Assembly: GCA_029747015.1 (NCBI GenBank)
Contig: JAKOGI010000822.1
Coordinates: 161,001-225,000, forward strand
DNA from: Carnegiea gigantea
Lineage: Eukaryota; Streptophyta; Magnoliopsida; Caryophyllales; Cactaceae
Reading direction: 5' to 3'
DNA length: 64,000 bases
The first letter of the stretch is position 1. Every line of letters starts with the position of its first letter. Below the pieces are notes generated by a model. The model saw nothing but the letters and a program-made list of their open reading frames with translations. It had not been told where the DNA came from and searched no databases. This document shows positions 44,420 to 56,660 of the stretch, one piece after another. A program made the position numbers and the translations under genes.

Positions 44420-45959
44420 GAACTAAGTCTCCTTGCTAGCTGAATACCATAGCATGAGGCTCTAGCCTACGCAATTCTTGGTGACCACCATGCTCAGACC
44501 TTTTTGACTTGGGCCTTCCCTTCGTCATCCCTGCACACCACTCCCTTACCTGGCCCCTCTTCTATCAAAGCTAAAGTATCCATATTAAATTTAACATTCC
44601 CCCGTCATGGTGCTACCTACACCTTTCTTGCCTGTGTCTGTTGTTGTGGTTGTGCCATACTCTCCTGTTCCTTAATTTTTGCAAGGTCCCTGCACCATTC
44701 TCAACACCCTTTGTTGAACTATGGATGTCGGCATTGTACAACCATTGAAGATCCTTTCGTCACAAGAAGCCTATGCAGACCATGCTAACATGTGGCCCAA
44801 CTGAAAGTCTTCGTTATTGAGACAACTCTACCATGCCTGAATCAGCTCTGTTGGAGACCCCAAACTTTTTTGAATGTCTCCAACTTTTGGACCAAGCCCT
44901 TACCAAGCACAACAATATCTAGGCAGTCAAAGACGACGTGAAAAGCAGTTTTGGCAACCTATCGACACCTATTGTAATTATCTGAACCTGTGATATGTCA
45001 GTGGACAACAAAGCTACCATCAAGAGTGTGTTAGAGCATAGTCTATGCAAGAATTGCCTTACTTTTGGAATTTTCCTTCGCTTCCCAAACAATAGGCTAA
45101 CATCTCTCAAAATTATCAAAAATCAATTCACAACTCCAGTAAGTATGCAAACTTATTGCCAACAAATCATAATCAGAAAAACACTAACTGAGCATGCCTA
45201 GGGGAAGTCGACTGCTAATAGGAATGGAAAGGATGAGTTTTTGTTATCTCTTTTGAAAATTTGGGCAATTCGTTATGTCCTCCGAGTGCCAACATCAAAT
45301 TCTATTAGCTCATTCACATTCATGTTGCCGCGCCTAAGAATTGCCTCTGCTGTTGCATATTTGCCATCCCCATTCACTAATAATAGGTCCTCCTGGATCC
45401 ATATGCTATCCTTATTACCCACTTGCCACTCTAACCCTCATGAGGAGGCTCTTGTTGTCTAAATCTCACACGATGAGACACTCAATGAACACTCAAGGTA
45501 TGAATCCAGAAAACTAGCTTATGAAAAATACTTGGCCTTAAGGACATAGGCAAGCAATGAGCTGCCATACTTAAGGAGCCTCCACAAGCAAAGCAATGTT
45601 AAATGTACCTATATGCCTAAAGCCAATACCACCCAGGCACTTTAGTTTACAAAGTTTAGCCCAACTCTTCCAAATGAATCTTTCACTAGCCCTTACTAAC
45701 CCCACGAAAATTTCGCATAAAACCTGTTGATATCATCAATTAAAGATTCTGCCAGTTTGAAAATACCACCAAATAGGCAGGAATAGCTCAAAAGATCAAT
45801 TTAATGAGTGTCTCTTTTGTAGCCCTAGACAATAGCTTCTCCTTCCACCCCTTGACTTTTTTCCAAAATCCAATCCTTGAGAGCACCAAAAGCTTCCTTT
45901 TTAGAGCGACCAAAGATAGTTGGTGTGCCAAGGTACTTTGATCGCTTGTCCATCCATGT
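44420..45959 (-). pseudogene. L1-type LINE, 3' part (RT C-terminus, zf-RVT and RNase H remnants)
   Basis: Minus-strand coding in several frames: YLGTPTIFGRSKKEAFGALK (about 45,870-45,940), then remnants of LIDDINRFYAKFSWG, WKSWAKLCKLKCLGGIGFRH (about 45,590-45,670) and KWVIRIAYGSRRTYY near 45,400. These are the standard plant LINE blocks after the RT palm. Stops are frequent. Copia C separates this from the upstream RT at 50,937; the joined order LLGIKCV then KYLGTPTI is the normal sequence. Confidence 0.82.
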
Positions 45960-46153
45960 TGTTAGAAAACATGGTAGGAATAAGAGCTTCTTGTATATAC
46001 ATCAATAAGATTAGAATGGAAATATATACATGGTGAGGAAATCCAAAATTAAGAAGGAAAATAATTCCAGTACTAATTATAATCAATTATATAGCCTAAA
46101 ATCAAGGAGACAATAAAATTAGGGATTTGTATACAAATATAGATACGCTAACA
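45960..46153 (-). repeat. Copia C 3' LTR
   Basis: 194 bp, same length as the partner at 50,743-50,936, with scattered substitutions. Confidence 0.92.
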
Positions 46154-46544
46154 TCCCCTCTCAAACTCAAAGTGGCAAGACAGATGACATTTTGAGTTTG
46201 GAGAACAACTAATAAAATCTGCCAGGTAAGTGCGACTTAGTAAAGATATTAACATCTTGATCAGCGGAAGAGGTAGAAATAAGGGACAAATCTTTTTGCA
46301 CAAGATGTCATTGGATGAAATGGCAATCAACTTCAATACGGTTAGTTCTATCATGAAAAACATCATTGTGAGGAATTTAAATGGTGCTTCGGTTGTCACA
46401 ATAAACTATTGTTGGTGAATGTTGTCGCACACCCATGTCTCCTAATAACCAGGGCTACCACACAAGTTCAGATGTGGTATCAACAACTGCTCGTTATTCG
46501 GCTTCGGTGCTAGATCGAGCTTGTACTGTTTGTTTCTTACTCCT
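46154..46544 (-). pseudogene. Copia C RNase H remnant and 3' end
   Basis: Stop-rich remnants of the RNase H domain (SSTEAEYRA-like and CDNRSTI-like segments on minus near 46,400 and 46,490), followed by the polypurine tract. The frame is lost after the poly-A run at about 46,570. Confidence 0.65.
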
Positions 46545-47237
46545 TTAAGAGATAAGAGAATCACCCCCCAAAAAAAAAACCTCAGTAGTGGAACATAGGT
46601 CTGCAGGATCACCGGCCCAGTCTGAATCTGAATAAGCTTTTAACTCTAGAGAAGAGTTAAAAGGAAAGTGAAGTCCTTCTAATTGTGCTCTTTTTATATA
46701 GTAGAGAATATGAAGTACAACTGCAAAATCTGTTATGCGAGGAGCAGCCATGATTTGACTTACCCAATGGATAGCATATGCTATGTCCAGTCTTGTAACA
46801 GTGAGGTAGATTAGACTACCCACTAGTTGTCTATACAATGTTGGGTCCTTCAAAAGTGAACCATCTTAAGGGAGGAACCTGGCATTAGTCTCAAGCAGAG
46901 TCAAGCCAATTTTGTTGTCTGACAATCCAGCACGAGCCACAAGATCACCAGCATACTTAACTTGTGACAAGTAGTAACCTTCTGAGTTAGAAGAGACCTC
47001 TAACCCTAAAAAATAGCTCAGCGAACCTAGATCCTTTATTTCAAACTCTTCATTGAGAGCCCGTTTCAAATCATGTATTCCTTGGGTATCATCTCCCTTT
47101 ATGATCATATCATCAATATAAAGTAACAGGAGGATAAACCCTTTATGAGTGCGACGAATGAAGAGTGCATTATCATATAAGAAGGTCGAACTAAATTTAG
47201 CAAACCAAGCTTGCGGAGCTTGTTTTAAGCCATACAA
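46545..47237 (-). pseudogene. Copia C reverse transcriptase, second half, and RNase H start
   Basis: 47237-46866 contains MYGLKQAPQAWFAKF and the catalytic LLLYIDDMIIKGDD, with both aspartates intact, then LGSLSYFLGLEVS. 46853-46545 continues with YRQLVGSLIYLTVTRLDIAYA and SDSDWAGDPADLCSTTE. A stop at about 46,866 separates them. The first half of RT upstream (47,240-47,640) is stop-interrupted but readable as WVYKVKTHSDGSIERYKA-like blocks. Confidence 0.87.
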
Positions 47238-47654
47238 TGCTCAACGAAGTTGACAAACCTTATCGAGTGTCGGTGGAGGTTTCAGGTATACTTCCTCTTC
47301 TACATCACCATTGAGAAGGCATTCTTTACATTCATTTGGAAGAGTCCCCAATTCTAAATTCTTAATTGCACCCTTTTATCACAAGCTGAGCTTTATACCT
47401 CTCAATTGAGCCATCAGAATGAGTCTTGACTTTATAAACCCATCTACAACCTATGGTAATTTTCCAAGGTGGAAGATCAACCATGTCCCAAGTGTTTGTC
47501 TAATGTAATGCATCAAGTTCTTCTTGCATAGCTTTCTAGAACTTTGGATCATTTTGAGCTTCGTAAAATGTGGTTCATGCATAGAAGCAACAATTAAATA
47601 ACAATGATAGCCCTTCAAGTAGGTAGGTTGTTGGCTAACTCGAGAAGAACGTCG

Positions 47655-48608
47655 TCATGCTGTTGTTGTAGATGAATCATTGTCATGCTCATTTGATCTT
47701 GTTAATATTGATGGCTTACTTATAGGGTCATCAGAAGCATCTGACACTGGTGTAGAAAAGGTTGTGTCCTCTAAGTTGGAGAGAACATCCTCTATGGATG
47801 TGTCATTAGCATTTAGAAACAAGTTAATGGTAGCATCAATGAAATAATATGATCCTTGACAAGTGGAAGGTAGATAGAGAGGAAAACATCTTGTGCTCCC
47901 AAAAAATAACATGGCAAGAGATTCTGAGTCGTTAGAGGTTAGATCCCAACACCTGTATCCTTTATGTTCAATACCATATCTAAGAAAACAATATAACCAT
48001 ACTCGTGGCTCTAATTTTATCCGCTCATGAGGGAGCAACATTATAAAATAAGAATAACCAAAGACCCGAAGAAGATCATAATTTAGAGTACCATACAACC
48101 ATTCATATGTAGATTTATTGCCAATAATCGGAGAAGGGATACAATTGATGGTATACACAGCTATAAGCATAGCTTCCCCACAGAAAGTATCTAGGCAAGA
48201 GGCAAAGATAAGTAGAGCGCGAACAGTATTAAGAAGATGCATGTGCTTTCTCTCTGCATGACCATTCTGTTGTTACGTCCTAGGGCGTGAATGTTGAACA
48301 ATAGTTCCATGTTGTGCAAGAAAATTGAGAAAATTATGTTCCCTATATTCTTGTGCATTATCTTAGCGAAAAGCCTTAATCATAGTAGAGAATTGAGTAT
48401 CAATCATAGATGCAAAATTGTAATAAGTCTGAGGCAATTCAGATATATTCTTGAGAAGATAAATCCATATACACCGCGAGAAATCATCAACAAAAATCAT
48501 AAAGTAACATGAGCCTTCCATAGTAGCATTAAGGGAAGGACCCCATACATTAGAGTGAATTAGATTGAAAGGTGCTTTTGAAATTGGTTCACTCTTATAA
48601 AATGACAA
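47655..48608 (-). pseudogene. Copia C integrase
   Basis: 48608-48363: FNLIHSNVWGPSLNATMEGS and IFVDDFSRCIWIYLL. The first catalytic Asp, expected in HSDVWGP, is Asn. 48242-47655: LLNTVRALLIFASCLDTFCGEAM, PSPIIGNKSTYEWLYG and LRVFGYSYFIMLLPHERIKLEP, with the normal C-terminal GYRCWD motif. A frameshift at about 48,250-48,360 removes the segment around the third catalytic residue. Confidence 0.85.
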
Positions 48609-48836
48609 AGCATGAAATTTAGCTAGCTGACAAGTTTGACAATCACAGTAGCACCTTTAATGTGACCAAAATTCCACTAGCCACTAAAGAACGTAATTAA
48701 GAATTAGAAACATGACTAATTCTAGAATGCTATAACTCCTTTGACACAGTGGCTACATATAAGCTACAGGCTTGGAAGGTACTTCAAGAGAAATAAGCTC
48801 AAATAGGTGGCCAACTCTACGGTCGGTCCCAATTAT

Positions 48837-50100
48837 CTACCCCGTTTGTGGTTCTTGTACAACATAGCCATCATCCAAAAAATGCAACATAAGACTAAGT
48901 TTACACAATTGACCAATAGATATAAGATTTAATTTAAGATTCAATGTGAATCGAGGAACTAAGAAAGCATCATGTAGGGACAGATTTGAGGTAGACATGT
49001 TGCCAATATGACTTGCTTTCAATTCAGAACTATCTGCTGTGTAGACAATAAATGCTTTGCCAAGAACATTTGTTGAAGACTCAAAGTAAATACACCAGAT
49101 TTAGATGTCATAAGATTGCAACAACTAGAGTCAAAGAACCATGAGGGTGAAGTACCTGAAGGAGCTAATGAAAGTACTGCTGGTGTAGAATCAACTCTAT
49201 GGTGAGAGGAGGATGCACCTTGGTTTGGATTGGGACTTGTGGAAAATTGTCTCAATATGGCTTCAATATCATTTAGAGAGAACGTTGGGGATGACTCATC
49301 AGTGACTAACCCCACAATCTAAGGGTGTCAATGGTATTGTTGGCATTTGTAGAGAGTATTGCCTCGACCTCTGTCCTTCTTGAATTCCAATTTCCTGCAT
49401 TCTGAGATGACATGACCAGAACGTCTGTAGTAGTTGTAAAACTTTTCAGAGTTTGCAATTTTGGAGGAAACTGCTAGAACATTGTTGGTGTCAATAGTGG
49501 TGGTTGATTGAGCCTTTAATATGCTGAGTTGAGTTTCTTCAAACAGTAATTCAGACATGACACCTTCAAGAGTAGGTAAAGATCCTCTATGTAGCATAGG
49601 TGCACGAACAGTTTCACAAGAAGCAGTAAGTGACATAAGAAATTGCATAACGCGAAGGTTGTTGCGGTACATGTAAAACTTTTCTACATCCTTAGCATTT
49701 TCCCAAGAAGGCTCAGACTTGGCCAATTGATCCCATATGGATTGCATTTAAGAGATGAATTCATTAATGGATTGCCTTGAAACTTGCTTTAGATTATAAA
49801 AGGCCTCATGAAGCTGATACTGCTGAACGATATTGGTGGTCAAGTAACATGTGCTCAACAATTCCCAAACTTCTTTTGCAGTTTCAAATTGAGCAGATTG
49901 AAGTTTGATGGATGGAATAGAGGTGTTGTAGACCCAAGTGAGGATTTGATGATTTTTGCTATCCTAATCCTCAAGATCTGTCAAAAATATTTGTTATCAT
50001 CCTCATCTTTTTGCTTTGTGGGTTTGGGAATATCAGCAGTAACGAAACAACAAAGGTTTCTTCCTTTTAGGGAGCTTGACATTTCTTGGGACCACTAAAG
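48837..50100 (-). pseudogene. Copia C gag and protease
   Basis: Gag in pieces from about 50,100 to 49,328. The open part 49747-49328 has MQSIWDQLAKSEPSW, MQFLMSLTASCETVRAPMLH and a zinc knuckle reading FYNYYRRSGHVISEC, in which the first two Cys are changed. Protease at 49315-49019: SWFFDSSCCNLMTS, where the D-S-G triad is D-S-S. GAG-pre-integrase remnants at 49022-48837 (FTLNLKLNLISIGQLCK). Confidence 0.8.
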
Positions 50101-50730
50101 TGGTTTTAATAGGTTGGATAACTTCCACCTCTTTGATCTCAAGACTACCAAGAATGACACTAGTAAAGCAAGAAGAATACAATAGTAGCAAATCATAAGA
50201 GACAAGCAAATCCCAAAAATCACCAGAAAATCACCAAACCAAACTAGAGAATTGCTTTCAAAAGCATGCAACAATAATTTCAGAGATAATACAAGAGATA
50301 AGAAATAATCAATTGGAGATACAGATGGATCTAACTTGTCCAAAAAATTGACTTGACTTCAAGAGACTAGAAAACACCAAAAAAATAACATTAACCCTCA
50401 GATAAGTCAACTGCAAATGCGGCAGTGACTTGATGAATCCTCCGTAAATTTGACAGCAAAGAGGCTTAGTGAATGTCCAATAAATGCCTTGAATGAATTA
50501 CCAGTGCCAATTTGGTAGAGCAATCTGTGAGTTCGAACAATAGGAAACAGAGACTGGAAATTCCTTCCCAAGTGTTGTGTAAAGCAAATTGAGTAAGAGA
50601 CAAAGGATTGGTAACTTAATTAAAGTGCAACCACACACTTGTTGACTTGTAGGTGAATGACAGACAAAGGATTGACAACTTGATTAAAATTGTTGTATGA
50701 ATGAACCTCTCTCTTTTTCTTGAATAGTAT

Positions 50731-50742
50731 GCTCCGATACTA
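50731..50742 (-). other. Copia C primer binding site (degenerate)
   Basis: On minus it reads TAGTATCGGAGC against the expected TGGTATCAGAGC, immediately inside the LTR. Confidence 0.8.
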
Positions 50743-50936
50743 TGTTAGAAAATATGGGAGGAATAAGAACTTGTTGTACATACATCAATATGATTATAGT
50801 GGATATATATACATGGTGAGGAACTCCTAAATTAAGAAGGAAAATAATTCTAGTACTAATTATAATCAATTATACAGCCTAAAATCAAAAATACAATAAA
50901 ATTAGGGATTTGTATACAAATTTACATATGCTAACA
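50743..50936 (-). repeat. Copia C 5' LTR
   Basis: 194 bp, TGTTAG...CTAACA, paired with 45,960-46,153. Confidence 0.92.
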
Positions 50937-51375
50937 CATTTAATGCCCAGAAGATTTGCTAAATCCTCATGTCTAGCAGCTTCAACTCTTTTACTGAAAG
51001 AGGTCTTCGACTTATTGAAATTAACTTTCTGGCCCAATGCTTGTTCATAGTGTTAAGAATCTCAATTAACTAAAAGCATGCTCCTGGGTTGGCTCTAATA
51101 AACAGGTGCATATCATCTGCACAAAAAAAGGTGATAAATTAGCTGTCCACTTCTACTTGCTATGGCTCTATGAATCGTCCCATTATCGGTTGCCTTCTGA
51201 ATTAACCCCAAGAGAGTCCCTGCTACCACAAATAAAAAATATAGGGTGAAATTCGGTCGCCTTACAATAGATATTAGGTAGCAGTTTTGATATCAAAGAG
51301 TTGAATGAAAAAGACACCGTAGTCACGAAATCCATCACCACATTCACCCAAGATTTAGGAACAAGAAATCTCTCT
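50937..51375 (-). pseudogene. L1-type LINE, reverse transcriptase palm
   Basis: Minus-strand remnants: PKSWVNVVMDFVTTVSFSFN (about 51,290-51,350), a deletion, then a frame with FFCADDMHLFIRANPGACF (about 51,070-51,130; catalytic A-D-D present) and FSKRVEAARHEDLANLLGIK ending where copia C begins. Continues at 45,959. The right edge runs into a long TA/TG microsatellite. Confidence 0.82.
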
Positions 51376-51380
51376 CTCTC

Positions 51381-51660
<280 letters not shown>

Positions 51661-52184
51661 TTAAAAGAAAAGTACCTAAAATAATTTCATACTTACCTCT
51701 CGAAATCTAGAAGTTTGAGAATTCCTAAGTTACTTCCAACCTTAGTAATTTACTATAATAATATCCTTTAAAATAATTAAAACCGTATTTATGTTATCAC
51801 AATTAATACATAATTAAAGATCTTTTATTTTCCTCCACCAAGATTATTATAACGTATTAACAATATTTAAAAAATAAAAAATAGAGAAAATTGTAAGATA
51901 TTACATTAGTCACTAAAATTTCAGTGAAAAGCCTTCATTATATATTATATTTTGCTAAGATATGTAGAAAATGCTGACAAGAAGACAAAAAAGAAACATA
52001 AAGGAAATGTAATTCTTATTGTCATTGATAGATAAGAAATATCAATAATTTTTAAAATTCAATTTTACATGATGAACTTATACATTATACAAAGCTGAAA
52101 TATGCCTATGACATAAAATTTTAAACTTTATTTAATTTTATTTGACAAGCTATTAAAGGTTGGCAACTTTTAATATATACTGAT
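51661..52184. other. AT-rich spacer
   Basis: No gene or bounded repeat recognised. Confidence 0.6.
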
Positions 52185-52189
52185 GACAA

Positions 52190-52325
52190 CAACACCACCA
52201 CTACCACCACCACCACCTCCCATTGTGGGTCCCATTTTCACAAGGTCTGAGGATATTCAGATGTAGGCAACCTTACATCTACTAATATTCCTACACGTGA
52301 AGAGGCTGATTTCAAGAGACCCATA
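52190..52325 (-). repeat. Au-SINE-like 3' end of the RTE element
   Basis: On minus: GGTCTCTTGAAATCAGCCTC, then GTAAGGTTGCCTACATCTGA and CCTCAGACC...GGGACCCAC. This resembles the plant Au SINE (box B followed by GTAAGGCTGCGTACATC...CCAGACCCC). It is either a SINE inserted at the LINE 3' end or the shared LINE/SINE tail. Confidence 0.55.
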
Positions 52326-52599
52326 AAACCCATTATGTGAAAACATTTTATAGAAGAATGATTTTTTGAAAACATTTAATAGAAAAATATGGACACACGT
52401 CAAGGAATGACTAAGATATATTAATAAATCCAGTTGCCGCAGCTACGTACCATCAGAATAATAAATCAGATGACGATAATATACGTTGACAACCAGAAGT
52501 AAGCAAACGATGTCTCTTTCCAGATGAAAGCAATATCTGCATACAAACACGACATATGAAAACCACTGCTAGAACTATGCTACTGTATTCGAAAGACAA

Positions 52600-55560
52600 C
52601 TACGAGGTCAACTCTCTGTGATCTAAAATCTTAATCCTATCCTGCCAAAGTTTCCTATTCTAAGCCAGGTCCTCCGCCAATCCTACAACTTTTAAGTCCT
52701 CCCTGATCACCTCGTCCAAACTCTTCTTTGGTCGTACCCTCCCTCTCGTGCCTTCGGGGATATTAATCCTCTCACATCTCCTCACTGGAGTGTCCACATT
52801 CGTTCTTCTTGCATGGCCAAACCATCGGAGTCTTGTTTCTCTTATCTTATCTTCGATGGGAGCTACTTTAAGAAGTCTCTAATTACTCCATTTCTGATTC
52901 TGTCTATTCTCGTATAACCACACATCCACCTGATCATCCTCATCTTTGCTACCAACAACCTTTGAACCTGCGTCCTTTTTAGAGGCCAACATTCCGATCC
53001 ATAAAGTGTATCCGGTCTAACTACCATACGATAGACTTTGCCTTTTAATTCTATAGGCACCATCTTATCACACAACACACCTGAGGATTACTTCCATTTT
53101 TGCCAACCCACTTTTATTCGCCGGTTAATGTCTTCGTCAGTATCCCCATTCTGCTGAATGATCAAGCCTAGATACTTAAACTTATTGACCTTTGGTATCG
53201 AGCTCCCATCCAAGGTGACTTCTCCCCCCGTATCTACACTTCCACCGAAGCAGCAATGCAGGTACTTTATTTTCAATCTACTTGCTCTAAAACCTCTAGA
53301 TTCTAGTGCATATCTCCAACGCTCCAACTTATCATTTACTCCCTGTCTGGTCTCATCAATAAGAACAATGTCATCTACGAAAGCATACACCATGGTACCT
53401 CATCTTGAATCCCTCTTGTACGTTCATCTATAACTAGAGCGAAAAGAAACGGGCTTAAGGCGGAACCCTAATGCAGGCTCTTACCAATGAAGAAGTCATT
53501 GGTAACCCCTCCTGGCGTCCTAACTCTCGTTCTACCTCCCGTGTACATATCCTTAATAACTCGAACATACACGGGAGACACTTCTTTCGTTTCCAAACAT
53601 CTCCATAACATTTCACGCGGAACTCTATCATACGCTTTTTTCAGGTCAATGAACACCATATGAAGATCTACCTTTTTATCTCTATACAAACCCATGAGCC
53701 TTCCAAGGAGGTAAATCACCTCTATGGTCGACCTGCCTGGCATAAAACCAAACTGATTCTCTGATATCGTAACATCCTTCCACAATCTACTCTCAATCGC
53801 CCTCTCCCATAACTTCATAGTGTGATTAAGCAACTTTATACTTCTAAAATTATTACAATCTTGAATATCACCTTTGATATTATACAGAGGGATGACTGCA
53901 CTAGACCTCCATTCTTTGGGCATCTTAGCGATCCTAAAAATAACATTAAAAAGCTCTATTAGCCACTCCAATCCTTCTTCACCCAAGAACTTCCACACTT
54001 CCACCGGTATCTGATCTGAACCCTCTGCCTTCCCATTTGTTATCTTCTTTAAGGCCTCTTTAATCTCGTCCTTATTGATATGACCACACAATCGCGGATC
54101 CAATCGCCTCTCACTACACTCTCATTCCCTACTTCTGAAATCTTCCATCACTTCACCATTGAGGAGTTTAGAAAAGTACCTTTTTCATCTCTCCTTGATT
54201 TCTGCATCCTCCGATAGCACCTTAATGTTTTCATCCTTAATGCGCCTCACCACCTCCAAATCCCTTATTCTTCTTTCTTTAGCCCTCGCTAGTTTAAAGA
54301 CTTCCTTCTCCCTTCCTTAGCCTCCAGTTTATGACATAACTTATCATAAGCCATGCTCTTAGCTACTGCAACATCTTTCTTAGCTACCTTCTTTGCTACC
54401 TTATGTCTAACTTTACTAATCTCTTTCTCTTCATTCGTTCCACTGCTCAAGAAATTAGTGAATGCCTCTTTTTTTCCTTGACTTTCTCCTTTACCTCCTC
54501 GTTCCACCACCAGTCACCCTTCATTTTGTTACCACCTCTCCTAGATGAATCCAGGATTTCTTTAGTCGACCTTCGAATACATTTTACCATTACCTCCCAC
54601 ATTGTGTTTGCATCCCTTACCCGCCTCTAAGTTCCTTCTTCAGTAATCCTCTCTTATAATAGCACAACCTTCTCTTTAGTAAGGGTCCACCACTTAACTC
54701 TAGGGTCCCCAACATTCATCTTCTTCCACTTCAAACAATTGAACTCCACGTCCAACAGTAGCAACCTATGCTGAGTTCCTAAAAACTCACTAGGAATCAA
54801 CTTACAGTTCTTACATAACCTCCGACTATCTACTCTAATCAAAAAATAATCAATTTGGGTCTTTATGAAACCATTGTTAAAGGTCACCAAGTTATCCTCC
54901 TTCTTCCTAAAATAGGAGTTTACGACCAACAACTCATAGGCCATTGCAAAGTCCAGAACAGAAATTTCTCCATTATTTCTCTCCCTATAATCGAAACCCC
55001 GTGAGCCGTGTCGTACCCGGCTGAGTCAACATCAATATGACCATTAAAGTTCCTCCTATGAAACGTTCTTCGCTCCGAGGTACATCCTGTATGACTATAT
55101 CCAAATCCTCCTAAAATAGCTTCTTAATATCGTCCGACAGATCTATTTGGGGAGCATAAACACTAACTATATTTATGAATTCTGATCCCATCAAATCCTT
55201 AATGGCCATAATATGGTCACTCTTACGCCTCACTTCAACAGCAAAGTCAATCAACTCCTTATCAACCAAAATGCCAACTCCATTCCTAGCTTTGTTTGAC
55301 CCCGACTACCATAGTTTGTACCTATCAACTTCTCTAGCTTTAGCCCCTACCCACTTAGTCTCTTGAACACAAGCTATGTTAATCTTATGCCTATGGAAAG
55401 ACTTAACTAATTCTATAGACTTATTCGTAAGATACCCAATACTTCACAACGCTAAGCGCACCTTCCGAAATCCTACACCCCTCCTAACCCCATTTCCCCT
55501 CGGAGGACTGGCTGAAGCTACTATATTGCTCGCCACTATCTTAAGCTGCCAATACCCACT
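52600..55560 (-). pseudogene. RTE endonuclease-reverse transcriptase (broken ORF)
   Basis: Endonuclease N-terminus: TNKSIELVKSFHRHKINIAC, VQETKWVGAKAREVDRYKLW, then ARNGVGILVDKELI (about 55,245-55,440), with an upstream W to TGA. Endonuclease C-terminus at 54944-54654 (IDYFLIRVDSRRLCKN, TQHRLLLLDVEF). A Lys/Glu-rich connector lies at 54510-54289. RT at 54103-53468 is open for 211 codons ([55 protein letters not shown]). The catalytic box at 53393-53088 reads [14 protein letters not shown], with Ala of the usual FADD changed to Val but both Asp kept. 53078-52863 follows, then NRKLWQDRIKILDHRELTS and a stop at 52,600-52,602. Frameshifts near 53,460, 53,085, 54,110 and 54,650. Confidence 0.88.
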
Positions 55561-56660
55561 CCTTGCGACTCCCTAGAAGAGACTACTAATAACACAATAA
55601 GATTGCACTCAAGATTAAAGGGGGGTAAGCGACTAAAAGCACCCTAAAAAAATCACCAAGTGGGCCCAAATACTAGGAAAAGAACAAGGTACTGAAACTA
55701 AAAAGTAAAGGAATGCTGACTAGAAACAACAACAAAATTACTTAACAAGACTAGAAAACTACTTAGCAAGAAAACACACTAGTCAATAGTAAAACTAATA
55801 AATTGAAATACTAAATAATAAAAAAAATACTAATACAACGCACACCAACAACAATACAAATAAACACAAAAGTGATTTAAACTAATATCCCAAGCACCAG
55901 TAACAGTAATAGCAAAACAGCGCACTCAAATACGGTTGCTACGATACTTAATAAAAACCAATCGGAGACCACGCAAAACAGTAGAAAAATACTTACCTCA
56001 ATCTCTAAACACAACAATTATCACAACAATTATCACACCAAAAGAATATATTGGCAAAGAGAAGCTCCACCTGTACAATTATCACAGCAATTTTACCGAA
56101 GAGAAGCTCCACCTGTACAAAAAGGTAAGTAAAAACTAACAAAATAACATACACAAACAGAATGAGGAGGGCCTGGGAAGGGGCGAGTAAACCAGCAGTG
56201 GTCCGAGAAGCACCACCGGGGAAGGGTGGGTGGTAGAGCTACCCAACCTAGGGTGGCCGTGAAGCCCCACCGTGACGCACCACCGTGAAGCACCACCGGG
56301 GACACTCAGAATTATCCCCTGCTATGCCTCAAATGGTGGTTGGCCGGCACACAGGAGACAAGGGGGCCGGGGCTCAACTGGGAATGGCCGGACTCATGGG
56401 GAGGGGGACTGAAACACGAGAGACCAGGGAGGGATTAGGGGATGAGACTCACCACCGGTGTCCCCTGATTCAAGCCACCAAAAAACCCACCTGAAGCAGA
56501 CCCGCCTTAGCCTTAGTTGGAGCGAGCTGTTGTGGTACCGACTTCGATATACTGGTCAATTAGGTGTCGCCGGCGAGGCATCGACTCACTGCAAGCTGGC
56601 GACAACTTGGGCTGCTGGTCGACTCGGGCTGCTGGGCTATTCCCGAGGTCACTAAAGTGA
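55561..56660 (-). other. RTE 5' region
   Basis: From 55,600 to 56,090 it is A-rich; from 56,100 to 56,650 it is GC-rich with repeated CACCACCGGGG / ACCACCGTGAAG motifs. No protein recognised. The overlapping short frames on both strands come from the GC-rich composition. Confidence 0.5.

Larger units (their letters stand above)
45960..50936 (-). mobile_element. Copia C, complete Ty1/copia element nested in a LINE
   Basis: Two 194-bp LTRs (45,960-46,153 and 50,743-50,936) starting TGTTAGAAAA and ending CTAACA. Polypurine tract beside the left LTR (GTTTGAGAGGGGA on minus), primer-site remnant beside the right LTR. The flanks CATGT (45,955-45,959) and CATTT (50,937-50,941) are a 4-of-5 match duplication. 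Gag, protease, integrase, RT and RNase H are all present in order but broken. LTRs of 194 bp are short for copia. Confidence 0.9.
52185..56660 (-). mobile_element. RTE-type non-LTR retrotransposon (LINE)
   Basis: Minus-strand element. A GC-rich 5' region (about 56,660-55,600), an endonuclease-RT ORF (55,560-52,600), a 3' untranslated region, and a GGT/GTT-type simple repeat tail (52,185-52,220). RTE elements characteristically carry one apurinic-like endonuclease plus RT and end in a short simple repeat. No target duplication was found. The right boundary is inferred from the drop in GC content. Confidence 0.82.

Noticed and set aside
56093..56655. Short frames in the GC-rich RTE 5' region as host exons
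   Set aside because: Frames overlap on both strands, contain repeated CACCACCGGGG motifs, and lie directly upstream of the RTE ORF.
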